DNA from: a bacterium
Lineage (GTDB): Bacteria; Bacillota; Clostridia; Lachnospirales; Lachnospiraceae
Reading direction: 5' to 3'
Length of the DNA stretch: 64,000 nucleotides
Assembly: GCA_023666335.1 (NCBI GenBank)
Contig: JAMPCE010000002.1
Coordinates: 62,001-126,000 of the forward strand
Under the pieces are notes generated by a model. That model saw only the letters and a program-made list of their open reading frames with translations. It did no database searches and was not told the origin of the DNA. Shown here in pieces: positions 15,786 through 26,494 of this stretch. Position numbers and translations under genes: made by a program. Position 1 is the stretch's first letter; each line of letters begins with the position of its first letter.

Positions 15786-17414
15786 TTATCCGTGCACAAT
15801 GACCGTTCCCTCGATCACGCCTTTATCCGCCGAATACTTCATAAAGCAGGTGTTGCGGTCAAGCGTCATCTGCTCGGCATTGATGCTGATGACCACATTG
15901 CGGTAGATATTGCCGTCCACCTTGATGTAAGCGTCCTTGCCCTCTTCCATCGTGCTTTCAAGCGCCTCCCGCTCCTGACCGACCTTATCCAGCTCCGCAA
16001 AATATTCATCCTTTAAGCTGTTCCACTCCAGGAGGCTCGCCTCCGTCGAGCGGGAAGTATTCGCCCCGCGCATACGCTTCTCGCGCAATGCCTCCGTCAT
16101 GGTATCCACCAGCTTGGAGAGCTTTTCCTTGATCTCCGACTCGCGCCGCCTTGCCTCTAAAAGCTTGTCGAACGCTTCCGGCTCGTAGCCGCAGTGCAGA
16201 ACGGTCTTTAACTCCACATCGTTCCCTGCCGTGATGACCTCGATGCTCTTGAGCGCATGGGTATAGCCGCCGATGATCGCGCCTTTCTTACCCGTGGTGA
16301 CGACTTTCTCCTTGGCGTTGACCTTTGCGTTCAGGATGACGTTAGACTGCACGAGACCGCCCGCGTCCACCGTGGTATTCTCAATGAACTCCGCAAAAAC
16401 ATTTCCTCTCGCGGATATCTTGCCGCCGCCCTGAATGCCGCGCGTCAGGAGCACATCGCCGCCCGCAAACAGGGTCGCTGCACCCGTGGTGCCGTGGATC
16501 TCGATATTCCGTCCGGCGCGGATGACGACGCCGCCCTCCACGTTGCCGTTGATGATGATATCGCCGAAAAATTCTATCTTGCCGATGATCGCATCCACAT
16601 CGCCCATGATCTCATGGACATTCTGGATATCGATCTTGCCGTCCTTGACCTCGATCTTACCGTCGCTCTGCGCGTAGTAGACCTCGTTTTCCCGAATGAT
16701 CCCCTTGCCGCGCATGGGAGGAAGATCCCGCACCGGATCGGCTTTCATCTCGCCGCCGAGCACCGTATAGCCGTTCACGCCCTGGACCGCATAGTGATAG
16801 ATCGCCACTTTATCGCCCTTGTGTACATTCTGTAAGGCGTTCATGCTGGAATAATCTACCGAGCCGTCCTCTCTGACCTTGGGCGCACCGTGCTCCTCCG
16901 GAGAAAACAGATATTCGAAATAACCGTCCGTTCCGGGCTTGATCTGGGCTCCTCTCGCCACCAGAATCTCCCGGTCGTAGATCCGTTTCTTGATCATCGC
17001 CGAAAGGTTGGAACTGTGGAACCCCTTGACGACGCCGTGCTGTTCCATATAGCTTTCCAGCTCGCGCTTCGTGTAGGTCTGCTCCTCTTTCGGCGGGGCA
17101 AGGTAGAGCCACGCAGCCATCTCGTCCTCGTCTACCCGAAGATAGGTTCCCTCCGCCAGATTGGTCTCGATCAACGGCTGTTTCTCTTCCGTTTCGACGC
17201 TTTCTGCTGCCGCCTCCGAAACCGCCGCCTGTTCCGCCGCTGCCTGCGCCGCCTGCTGCGCCCTTTCCTGCAAGGACATCGTGCCCGGCTGCGGGGCTGC
17301 CTGCGCCGCCTGTAACGCGCCTGCCAACGGGCTCTGCGACGCGGAACCTTTCGCCTTTGCCATAGCCGCTTTTAATTTATCAAGCTGCTCCGCAGACAAG
17401 TTGATCTCCGCCAT
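15786..17414 (-). CDS. FapA/DUF342 family protein
   Basis: I start at ATG 17414 because of the excellent AAGGAGGTGA site; this gives 542 residues. An N-terminal helical, Ala/Gln-rich segment (about 1-90) precedes the DUF342 core, which shows the repeated parallel beta-helix with glycine-spaced strands (I-N-G-N-V-E-G-G-V-V-I-R-A-G-R-N-I-E-I-H-G is typical), then a long coiled coil (about 430-490) and a C-terminal beta segment. FapA relatives polymerise or act in cell-surface and flagellar contexts, but most clostridial members are uncharacterised. Cytoplasmic: no signal peptide. Confidence 0.85.
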   Translation of the reverse strand: MAEINLSAEQLDKLKAAMAKAKGSASQSPLAGALQAAQAAPQPGTMSLQERAQQAAQAAAEQAAVSEAAAESVETEEKQPLIETNLAEGTYLRVDEDEMAAWLYLAPPKEEQTYTKRELESYMEQHGVVKGFHSSNLSAMIKKRIYDREILVARGAQIKPGTDGYFEYLFSPEEHGAPKVREDGSVDYSSMNALQNVHKGDKVAIYHYAVQGVNGYTVLGGEMKADPVRDLPPMRGKGIIRENEVYYAQSDGKIEVKDGKIDIQNVHEIMGDVDAIIGKIEFFGDIIINGNVEGGVVIRAGRNIEIHGTTGAATLFAGGDVLLTRGIQGGGKISARGNVFAEFIENTTVDAGGLVQSNVILNAKVNAKEKVVTTGKKGAIIGGYTHALKSIEVITAGNDVELKTVLHCGYEPEAFDKLLEARRRESEIKEKLSKLVDTMTEALREKRMRGANTSRSTEASLLEWNSLKDEYFAELDKVGQEREALESTMEEGKDAYIKVDGNIYRNVVISINAEQMTLDRNTCFMKYSADKGVIEGTVIVHG

Positions 17415-17559
17415 GTGACTCACCTCCTTCCCCTCTTTTATATTATGACACAAGTGTCATATATTTCCAGTATATTTCCCTTACATATAACTTTACACCA
17501 AATCAGCACATATTTCCAGTAGTAATATCGTTTTTTTATAAATTTATAAATTTACGAAA

Positions 17560-20259
<2,700 letters not shown>

Positions 20260-20312
20260 CGTCTCCTCCTGGTTTTCAGATTTTCTATTCAGACTTGAAT
20301 TGAAAACGTATG

Positions 20313-20790
20313 TTCGAAAATTCCACCACCGGATTACGCAGACTGTTTCCTTGTGTCAGGCTCCGTCATATGGATTTTCTAAAATATTCCATCAAAGTCA
20401 TGACACCGAACGAAACCGCCCTCTATTCGACTTCCAGTCTCAGGTCGGGCTTTTCGGGACATCCATGTCCCGAAATTTCTGCATATTGCATGGAATATTT
20501 AAGAAAATCTCATATTCCTGCGCAATGACAACTTCGGGAACAGTTTGCGCAATCCTACGGCAATTCTTTCATAGTTATTGAAGTTGTACAAATAGCACAG
20601 CGCATCGATATGTTTCGCAGTTGCATGAATCGACCGTGGGAAATGATATTCCGTAAGAGCCCCTTAAAAAGCGTCAGCGCTTGACGAGGTCATGAGTTGC
20701 ACCGCAACTCGTCGAGTCTAGCGTCTGTTACGCTTTTTATGGAACGAAAGCGCGGCGACGCAGGAATATCATTTCCCACGGTTGATCGCT
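20313..20790 (-). repeat. Structured dispersed repeat, copy A, in the valS leader
   Basis: About 480 bp alignable with 41680-42120. Two large foldback modules are visible. Module 1 has arms 20331-20350 and 20536-20555 (17 of 20 paired) enclosing a well conserved core with a perfect hairpin around 20452-20475 (TTTCGGGACAT/ATGTCCCGAAA). Module 2 has a 20-bp perfect stem, 20633-20652 with 20763-20782, enclosing conserved GAGCCCCTTAAAAA and AAGCGCGGC boxes and a sub-stem AAAAAGCG/CGCTTTTT. Copy B keeps these helices with different arm sequences. No long open frame is shared. It must be transcribed with valS. Function unknown; RNA regulator or mobile RNA-like element are the candidates. Confidence 0.8.
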
Positions 20791-20804
20791 CAATGGTCAA
20801 AAAT

Positions 20805-21111
20805 CAAAAAAGCCCTCTGCCGTTTCCGACAAAGGGCGCGTCCGCGCGGTACCACCTTCACTTATCACTCAAGAACCTCCGGCAGTCTCTGCCAAAAGCC
20901 CGATCCGTTAACGGAGATGACCCGTGAGCGCTTACTGCCGCCCTGCTCCGACGCGCGAAGTCGAAAGGCGTTTCTGCGCTCAGGCTTAAGAGCCACGTTC
21001 CGCAATCCCTCTCCGAAAGGATCTCTCAGCTTCCGATCCCTCTCTCTGGCGGCGGTTCTTTGCGTACTCCTCTCTGTCCCTGCCTCTTGTATATGAAAAT
21101 CTACAACTTCT
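20805..21111 (-). promoter_or_regulatory. T-box riboswitch of valS
   Basis: Read on the minus strand, the leader contains the T-box sequence (complement of 20842-20861, containing GGTGGTACCGCG), followed by a terminator stem (20812-20837) with a TTTTTT tail. Upstream is a stem I-like region with an AGTA-type loop, and a GAAC-GTG-G sequence whose GTG (complement of 20994-20996) is a candidate valine specifier codon. Uncharged tRNA-Val would stabilise the antiterminator and raise valS expression. Confidence 0.9.
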
Positions 21112-21117
21112 TACGTT

Positions 21118-21146
21118 ATTATAGTAAACCGAAGCGGTTTTGTCAA
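21118..21146 (-). promoter_or_regulatory. Sigma-A promoter of valS
   Basis: On the minus strand TTGACA (complement of 21141-21146), a 17-base spacer and TATAAT (complement of 21118-21123): a consensus vegetative promoter. The spacer holds a small CCGCTTCGG palindrome. Confidence 0.9.
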
Positions 21147-21273
21147 TTCCCCGCCTCCAAAAATCTGGTATGGTTAAAAATTCTTAATTTGGCACTTTTA
21201 TGATGCCAAAATAGTGCTATGGTGGAAGAAAGGAAACGAGCGCTCTTATTTTTTGAGAAAGGAAGCGAAAGAC

Positions 21274-21855
21274 ATGAAACATGAAAAATTATTGAAAATC
21301 GTATTCACGGGTATCATTGCCGCCCTGTCCTATGTGGTATTCACCTTTTTGCAGATCAAACTCCCCCTGCCGGGCGGCGACGCAGTCTCGATCCATCTGG
21401 GAAACGCGGTCTGCGTCATCGGCGCCCTGCTCCTCGGCGGCGTATACGGGGGGCTTGGCGGCGCGATCGGCATGACCATCGGCGATCTCTTTGATCCCGT
21501 CTATGTGGTCTATGCGCCAAAAACCTTTATCCTGAAATTCTGCATCGGGCTGATCACGGGCTTTGTCGCCCACAGGCTGGGGCACGTCAGCACGGAAGCC
21601 GACAGGGCAAAGGTCCTAAAATGGAGCGTGATTGCCGCTGTCTCGGGGCTTCTCTTTAACGTGATCTTCGATCCGCTGCTCGGCTATTACTATAAGCTCC
21701 TCATCCTCGGCAGACCCGCCGCGGAACTGACGATTGCCTGGAATATCTCGATCTCCGCCCTGAACGCGGTGACTTCGACCATCGTGTCCGTTCTGGTGTA
21801 TATGGCGGTGCGGCCCGCGCTCAAGAAGTCGGGGTTGTTTTTTACATTGTCATAA
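21274..21855 (+). CDS. ECF transporter S component
   Basis: 193 residues from ATG 21274 (AAAGGAAG upstream); the frame to 21214 is extra. About six membrane segments. The segment V-S-I-H-L-G-N-A-V-C-V-I-G-A, G-G-V-Y-G-G-L-G-G-A-I-G and the D-x-x-x-P-V-Y-V-V-Y-A-P-K-T-F-I-x-K motif are typical of substrate-binding S components of energy-coupling factor vitamin transporters. It would dock on a shared EcfAAT module encoded elsewhere. The substrate cannot be read; no recognisable vitamin riboswitch lies upstream, only a TGGCA-TTTTATGA-TGCCA hairpin around 21190-21208. Confidence 0.8.
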   Translation: MKHEKLLKIVFTGIIAALSYVVFTFLQIKLPLPGGDAVSIHLGNAVCVIGALLLGGVYGGLGGAIGMTIGDLFDPVYVVYAPKTFILKFCIGLITGFVAHRLGHVSTEADRAKVLKWSVIAAVSGLLFNVIFDPLLGYYYKLLILGRPAAELTIAWNISISALNAVTSTIVSVLVYMAVRPALKKSGLFFTLS

Positions 21856-22003
21856 AGAAATTACAGACCGCAGACCGCAAGACATGTCTGAAAAAGCAGT
21901 TTATATTTTTGTTGGGAAATGTTATAATAAAATTAAATATGAACACACCTATCAAGCTGCATTTTATAAAATTGTTTCTCATGCAGAGAGCAGGAGGATT
22001 AAG

Positions 22004-22243
22004 ATGAGTCCTTTAGAAAGTACAATCTCTATGCTGGAAGTGCTGCCTGAAGCTGATTTAGTCAAGATTCAGGATTTTACTAAGAAATTGTTCAGGCAAC
22101 AAGGCGCTGCATGTCCGTTCCAGCCAAAGACTCGGGAAGAAATATATAGGGACTTGGAAATTTCCAGGCAGCAGGCCGCCGAAGGAAAATGCCAGGAAAT
22201 GGGGCAGGCGCTTGCAGAAATCAGTGAAAAATATGGATTATGA
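22004..22243 (+). CDS. RelB-like antitoxin
   Basis: 79 residues from ATG 22004, with AGGAGG at 21992-21997; the longer frame from 21884 lacks a site. It is homologous to the orphan antitoxin at 110-340. Its stop codon overlaps the toxin start (22233) by 11 bases, the usual coupling of type II modules. Expected role: neutralise the toxin and repress the shared promoter. Confidence 0.8.
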   Translation: MSPLESTISMLEVLPEADLVKIQDFTKKLFRQQGAACPFQPKTREEIYRDLEISRQQAAEGKCQEMGQALAEISEKYGL

Positions 22244-22547
22244 AGTTATTTTGACCTATCCGGCAAAAGCGCAGCTTGACCATGCCGTTAATTACATCCT
22301 TTGTGAGTTTGAAAACGAACAGGCTGCCCGGAGCGTCATAGCTGATGCTGAGGACACGCGGCTAAGACTTTCCCATGTAGCTGGCAGTCTGAAATTATGT
22401 GATGACCCCGGGCTGCGCGTTTTGGGATATCGGACGATTCATTTTAAGCGCCATAGGTATTTTATGCTTTACAGGATAGAAGACAATAAAGCCTATGTTG
22501 ATGGCATCTATCACGACTCGCAGGATTATGAGAATATTACTCGGTAG
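22233..22547 (+). CDS. RelE/ParE-superfamily toxin
   Basis: 104 residues starting at ATG 22233. It has the RelE/ParE order: N-terminal strand (Y-E-V-I-L-T-Y-P-A-K-A-Q), two helices, then the beta sheet with L-G-Y-R-T-I-H-F-K-R-H-R-Y-F-M-L-Y and a C-terminal D-G-I-Y-H-D-S-Q-D-Y. Arg and His residues in the sheet fit a ribosome-dependent mRNA interferase, but the ParE alternative (gyrase poison) cannot be excluded from sequence alone. This is the intact relative of the remnant at 333-476. Confidence 0.8.
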   Translation: MDYEVILTYPAKAQLDHAVNYILCEFENEQAARSVIADAEDTRLRLSHVAGSLKLCDDPGLRVLGYRTIHFKRHRYFMLYRIEDNKAYVDGIYHDSQDYENITR

Positions 22548-22629
22548 ACTGCGTTATCAGAAGTCCGCCACTCTTCACTCAGCTTAATCGACGTGATAAC
22601 ATGATGCGTTTCGCAAATACCGATTATGA

Positions 22630-22676
22630 AAAAAGAGTGGGTGGTTTACATAACATAAGCCACCCGCTCTTTTTTT
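22630..22676. terminator. Bidirectional terminator
   Basis: Stem AAAAGAGTGGGTGG...CCACCCGCTCTTTT (one mismatch) flanked by A residues on the left and seven T residues on the right. It can end both the toxin transcript (plus) and the PspC-DUF4097 transcript (minus). Confidence 0.85.
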
Positions 22677-22679
22677 GAT

Positions 22680-22889
22680 TTATCCTACGATATTATTGTC
22701 CTCGGGGATCACCACCGCCGCAACGAAATAGATGATTAACCCCATACCGACGCTTGCCAGCGAGCACAGCGCCCAGATCAGGCGCACCAGCGTCGCATCC
22801 ACGTTCAGATACTCTCCGATGCCGCCGCAGACGCCGCATATCATTCTGTTTGCGCGGGAGCGCATGAGTTTCTTTGTTCCGTTATCCAT
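22680..22889 (-). CDS. PspC domain membrane protein
   Basis: 69 residues from ATG 22889 (GGAGGT upstream). The short PspC domain is clear: L-M-R-S-R-A-N-R-M-I-C-G-V-C-G-G-I-G-E-Y-L-N-V-D-A-T-type start followed by a single hydrophobic segment and V-I-P-E. Such proteins sense or buffer envelope stress. It is the last gene of a minus-strand set with the DUF4097, DUF1700 and PadR genes, a widespread Firmicute arrangement. Confidence 0.88.
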   Translation of the reverse strand: MDNGTKKLMRSRANRMICGVCGGIGEYLNVDATLVRLIWALCSLASVGMGLIIYFVAAVVIPEDNNIVG

Positions 22890-22924
22890 TCTGTTACCTC
22901 CACCTTTTTCTTTTTGATTCGTTT

Positions 22925-23923
22925 TTATTCCGCAAAGGATATCTCTACATTCCCCATATTGCATTCTATCTCAAAAACGCTCCGCTGTCCACTGTTCCAT
23001 TCCTGCGATGCGGAAAGACCGTCGATCTTTCGGCTGCCGACTCTCACATTACCCATATTGCACGACACATCGTATGCGTGGTCGTCCTCGCTGCCCGCAA
23101 GGCGCATGGCAACATTTCCCATCCCGCACTCCACAGACAGTTCTCCCGTAATCTCGCCTTCGATCTCGGCGTTTCCCGCGCCCAGATTCAGATCCAGTTC
23201 CCGCCTGACCGAAACGCCTCTCAGATCTGCTTCTCCCGCGCCCACGTCAACGGAAAGTTCCTCGGCATCCAGATGCGCCGTTTTGACGTCGCCCGCACCG
23301 ATCTCCATGCTGATCTCGTTACCCGCAAGTTCCTGTACGTCGCACGTTCCCGCGCCCACTACCATATCCAGATCCCGTGCGCGGAGCGCATCGCCCCGCA
23401 TCGTTCCCGCGCCGATCGTCACATCCGCCTCGTCGAAGATAAAGTCCGTCGGAAGGCTCAGATAGATCTTATCGGCTGACCCCGCGATCTTCGTGCGCCC
23501 CGCATTCCTAATGCGCAGGGTGGAACCGTCCAGCAGCCAGTAAAACCGCAGCGCATTCCCCTCCACGTCGATTTTTACCTGATCGTCTTCCGATTCCTGC
23601 AGATACAGGCTGCATCCTCCCAGTTCGAGTTCCAGCTCGCGGCAGGAATCCGCCGAAAAGGAAGCATGACCGCCATCCTCGATCGGCAGATAGCCTTTTT
23701 TCTCCCAATCTTTCCCGAATGCCCCCTCGTTATCCGCAAAGCCGAGCGACCAGTGCACGCTGTCCCCCTGATACACAAACGGGAACCAGCCGATCTCATT
23801 GATCTTCTCCATCTGCCGAAACCCGCCCAAAACCCAGCCGGTTCCGCTGATCACACAGCCGATGAGTAACAGCACGAGCGCCGTGATAAGACACCTTCTC
23901 ATAAATTTATTCATGCCTTTCAT
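22925..23923 (-). CDS. DUF4097 family membrane-anchored beta-helix protein
   Basis: 332 residues with an N-terminal membrane anchor (residues 8-30), a linker, then an extracytoplasmic right-handed beta-helix with repeated short strands (I-G-A-G-T-M-R, V-G-A-G-T-C-D, I-G-A-G-D-V-K, L-G-A-G-N-A-E, E-C-G-M-G-N-V): DUF4097 pattern. It starts with an ATGA overlap on the DUF1700 gene, so the two are coupled. The role in the envelope is unknown; the family co-occurs with DUF1700 and PadR genes. Confidence 0.85.
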   Translation of the reverse strand: MKGMNKFMRRCLITALVLLLIGCVISGTGWVLGGFRQMEKINEIGWFPFVYQGDSVHWSLGFADNEGAFGKDWEKKGYLPIEDGGHASFSADSCRELELELGGCSLYLQESEDDQVKIDVEGNALRFYWLLDGSTLRIRNAGRTKIAGSADKIYLSLPTDFIFDEADVTIGAGTMRGDALRARDLDMVVGAGTCDVQELAGNEISMEIGAGDVKTAHLDAEELSVDVGAGEADLRGVSVRRELDLNLGAGNAEIEGEITGELSVECGMGNVAMRLAGSEDDHAYDVSCNMGNVRVGSRKIDGLSASQEWNSGQRSVFEIECNMGNVEISFAE

Positions 23924-24810
23924 GCTCTACCTCCTTCTGCGCTGCTTTTCGCGCCTTTCCCGAATATCCTGCGGCACAGATTCACACATGCCCGCACGAG
24001 TGCCGGAATCGCGGCGGCAATCATCCACACCATGAGGCACCCGAACAAAAGCCCCAGCGCAAACAGGATCAGTCCGACGCCCACCAGACAGATGCCCGGA
24101 AGCGGTGCGGCAAAGATTCCCGCAAAGCCGCTGACAAAGAGACTCGCGCCCACTGCCAGAAACACCACGGCTACCACAAAGACCGCAATGAAAATGCCAA
24201 GCAGCGCCGCAAGCAGTCCTACGATACATCCGAAAGCAGCGCCCAGCACCCCGATCCAGATGGGAGAAGTCAGGATCGCCAAAATCACGATGAGCGCGAT
24301 CCGATCGCCCGACATGGATTTCTTCTGTTTCTCCACGCCTGCGTTTGCCGGCTGTCCGTACGCGTTTCCTGCCTGCTGCCCGTATGCGCCGTACCCGTTT
24401 TGTGCCTGCTGCCCGTATGCACCGTACGTGTTTTGCGCCTGCTGCCCGCTCGGGCTGCCGCCGAAGCCATTGCCTGCGCCCTGCGCGCTGTTTCCTGCAC
24501 CGCCCTGCGCATTATTCTGCGCGCCGCTCTGCATTTCATTGGTTGACATAACTTGATTCTGATTGTTCTGCCCGTAGGCGCGGAAACCCGCTTCCGTAAA
24601 CTCTCCCGCGTTCCCGCCGTCCGAAAGACCAGCCTTGATGGACTTCGCCAATTCCTCCGGCGTTCCCAGCGAAGCGATGACGGACACCTCGTTTCCCTCG
24701 CCCGCATCGTCTAAGTAATCGTTGTAATATTGCAGCGCTTCCTCCCGCTCCGCAGGCGGCACATCCTGCAGCAGTTCCGAGAGCCTCCTCATAAATTCCG
24801 CTCTATCCAT
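23920..24810 (-). CDS. DUF1700 (HAAS) domain membrane protein
   Basis: 296 residues. The first 70 residues are the helical HAAS/DUF1700 domain (E-F-M-R-R-L-S-E-L-L, then E-A-L-Q-Y-Y-N-D-Y-L-D-D-A), followed by a low-complexity Asn/Gln/Gly/Tyr linker with three Y-G-A-Y-G-Q-Q-A type repeats and then four hydrophobic segments. The family is regularly regulated by an adjacent PadR repressor, as here (8-base overlap with the PadR gene upstream). Confidence 0.85.
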   Translation of the reverse strand: MDRAEFMRRLSELLQDVPPAEREEALQYYNDYLDDAGEGNEVSVIASLGTPEELAKSIKAGLSDGGNAGEFTEAGFRAYGQNNQNQVMSTNEMQSGAQNNAQGGAGNSAQGAGNGFGGSPSGQQAQNTYGAYGQQAQNGYGAYGQQAGNAYGQPANAGVEKQKKSMSGDRIALIVILAILTSPIWIGVLGAAFGCIVGLLAALLGIFIAVFVVAVVFLAVGASLFVSGFAGIFAAPLPGICLVGVGLILFALGLLFGCLMVWMIAAAIPALVRACVNLCRRIFGKGAKSSAEGGRA

Positions 24811-25141
24811 TCGTGACTTCCCTCCTTATGTCTCCCTCAAAAATACTGTTCAATTTTGCCGAATACCGATACCATTCGCTGATGTAGAGATTCAGCTGTG
24901 CCCGTCCTTTCTCGGTGATCCGATAGTAGCGTCTGTTGCGCCCCGCGCATTCCATGTCGTAGATCTCCAGGCATTCGTCTTTCTGTAACCTTCTGAGCAC
25001 CGGATACAGGGTCGATTCCGAGATCTCGATGACCTGCCGCACTTCCTGCGTGATCTTGTAGCCGTAGGTCCCCTCCTGCTCGTGGGACACCACCGCCAGC
25101 ACGATCGCGTCGAGCAGCGCCGCACCTGTGTTAAAAACCAT
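24803..25141 (-). CDS. PadR family transcriptional regulator
   Basis: 112 residues from ATG 25141 with AAAGGAG upstream (the frame extends to 25177 but without a site). Winged-helix N-terminal domain: L-D-A-I-V-L-A-V-V, G-Y-K-I-T-Q-E-V, S-E-S-T-L-Y-P-V-L-R-R-L and a Y-Y-R-I-T-E-K-G wing, then a C-terminal dimerisation helix. It probably represses its own operon through the palindrome at 25239-25267 between promoter and start codon. Confidence 0.9.
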   Translation of the reverse strand: MVFNTGAALLDAIVLAVVSHEQEGTYGYKITQEVRQVIEISESTLYPVLRRLQKDECLEIYDMECAGRNRRYYRITEKGRAQLNLYISEWYRYSAKLNSIFEGDIRREVTNG

Positions 25142-25238
25142 GCAAATGACTCCTTTCTTTCCTTTTACATACTTCATACATCATCCTTTTTCAGGCTTCT
25201 GCGCCCTTTCCTTGTTCATTTATAATATTATTCATTTA

Positions 25239-25267
25239 TACAATATTATATGCTGTATAATATTGTA
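25239..25267 (-). promoter_or_regulatory. Palindromic operator in the PadR leader
   Basis: A perfect 12-bp inverted repeat, TACAATATTATA at 25239-25250 and TATAATATTGTA at 25256-25267, with a 5-base centre. It lies just downstream of the -10 box, so a bound dimer would block transcription. Confidence 0.7.
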
Positions 25268-25276
25268 TCTGCACAT

Positions 25277-25305
25277 ACTATACGACATATAATATTATTT
25301 GTCAA
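25277..25305 (-). promoter_or_regulatory. Promoter of the PadR-DUF1700-DUF4097-PspC operon
   Basis: On the minus strand TTGACA (complement of 25300-25305), exactly 17 bases, then TATAGT (complement of 25277-25282). The spacer is AT-rich and continues the palindromic AT pattern. Confidence 0.8.
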
Positions 25306-25318
25306 CACTTATTTTTGG

Positions 25319-25537
25319 GCTTATGCGCATAAGCAGACTCGGTTCGCCTGTTGCTCGTCATAAAGCCGATGAATCATGCTTCCATGCAAGCATGGCGCCT
25401 GATTCCCGGCTTTCTGACTCTGCTTATGCGCGCAAAAAGACAACATCAGCCGCCAAGTGTTCTCCGGGATATTCTGTGTGTGAACCGAGACACTGGCGGT
25501 ACGTTTCCGCACTCCTCCCAGAACTGATGTTGTCTTT
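25319..25537. repeat. Two adjacent long foldback structures between PadR and XRE genes
   Basis: Foldback 1: the palindrome at 25319-25334, an outer 13-bp stem (25325-25337 with 25419-25431), inner stems AAAGCCG/CGGCTTT (25362-25368, 25407-25413), GAATCA/TGATTC and CATGCTT/AAGCATG. Foldback 2: a perfect 14-bp stem (25436-25449 with 25524-25537) enclosing CCGCCA/TGGCGG. On the minus strand foldback 2 is followed by TTTTTG and may end the XRE transcript. The nested stems suggest a structured RNA or a palindromic interspersed repeat; only one copy occurs here and no protein is supported. Confidence 0.65.
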
Positions 25538-25603
25538 CTTCATTGTATTCTGTTTTTTCTTTCGTTTCAAGTCCCGTTTGACCGTTCTGCAAACGGACCG
25601 CCT

Positions 25604-26482
25604 TTACTCTGTCAGATCGATCACCAGTTCCGATAAGATCCCCGACACGCTGATCTCATTTTCACTGTCGGAAACCGCCTCGCACGCCGTCTCCTTTCCT
25701 TCTTTCCTATAATAAACATTACATTTTCTGCCCTTATTGACCACATTTACCATATTTTCCTGCGGAATGTGCACGATCGCTTTTGCTTTCCACTGGTTGA
25801 TATCCAGCTTTCCCGTGATCCGATCGACCGTAATGTCATAATCCGTTTTTGCCGTCAATTCCAGCCTGCCGCTGCTGTCGGCGATCAGGACCTGTTCCGC
25901 GTCCCCGTCGTACTCCAGGCGGTTCAGGTGCAGATTTCTGATCGCGAGCAGTTTCACAGAGGCTGCGATCTCGCATCTGTCGGAATACTTATTCGGCAGA
26001 AGGATCTCGACCGTGAGCGCTTCCTCCGCCTCATAGCGGCTCAGCTTATTCTGATTCAGGCAGACGATGTCCAGCTTGCTGTTCTTTTCATCCAGCTTGA
26101 TCTTAAACATGGAGTCTAAATTTTCAAGGATCTCGGAAGACAGCTTCACATGCAGCTTTTCATCATTGCCCGACGAGAGTATGATCGCGGAGGCGCTGCC
26201 GATATGGAAATCAAAATGCTTTTCGCAGTCGATGTCATAGATCGTCTCGCTGGTATACACACATGTTTCCGCAACCGCCTTTGCCGCGGAATCCGTCAGC
26301 AGTTCGTCGATGGTCGTCTTAAAGATCTCCGCGATGATCACCATGTTTTCCACATCGGGCAGCCCTTTTCCGGTTTCCCACTTTGTGATCGCCTGTCTGG
26401 AAACGCCGATCCTCTCTGCGAGCTGTTCCTGCGAGATACCCTCTTTTTTCCGTATTTCTCTTAATTTATCAGAAAAATTCAT
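25604..26482 (-). CDS. XRE-family regulator with a DUF4097-like C-terminal domain
   Basis: 292 residues. A helix-turn-helix of the Cro/CI type fills residues 5-62 (I-R-K-K-E-G-I-S-Q-E-Q-L-A-E-R-I-G-V-S-R-Q-A-I-T-K-W-E-T-G). The remaining 200 residues have no membrane segment and show the repetitive short beta strands of DUF4097-like domains. Ribosome site AAAGGAGG. It follows the ABC permease gene by 12 bases, so it is probably the regulator of that transporter operon. Confidence 0.8.
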   Translation of the reverse strand: MNFSDKLREIRKKEGISQEQLAERIGVSRQAITKWETGKGLPDVENMVIIAEIFKTTIDELLTDSAAKAVAETCVYTSETIYDIDCEKHFDFHIGSASAIILSSGNDEKLHVKLSSEILENLDSMFKIKLDEKNSKLDIVCLNQNKLSRYEAEEALTVEILLPNKYSDRCEIAASVKLLAIRNLHLNRLEYDGDAEQVLIADSSGRLELTAKTDYDITVDRITGKLDINQWKAKAIVHIPQENMVNVVNKGRKCNVYYRKEGKETACEAVSDSENEISVSGILSELVIDLTE

Positions 26483-26494
26483 AAGAAACCTCCT

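Noticed and set aside
20508..20632. Protein-like minus-strand reading of about 40 residues in repeat copy A
   Set aside because: The matching region of copy B has stop codons and only a short shared stretch near the conserved core remains, so conservation is at the nucleotide and pairing level, not the protein level.
21180..21273. Possible preQ1 or other vitamin riboswitch before the ECF S component
   Set aside because: Only a short TGGCA/TGCCA hairpin is visible; no known consensus could be matched.
25319..25537. Cloverleaf-like fold as a tRNA or tRNA-like gene
   Set aside because: Stem lengths and loops do not match tRNA arms and no T-loop GTTCRA motif with CCA-side pairing is present.
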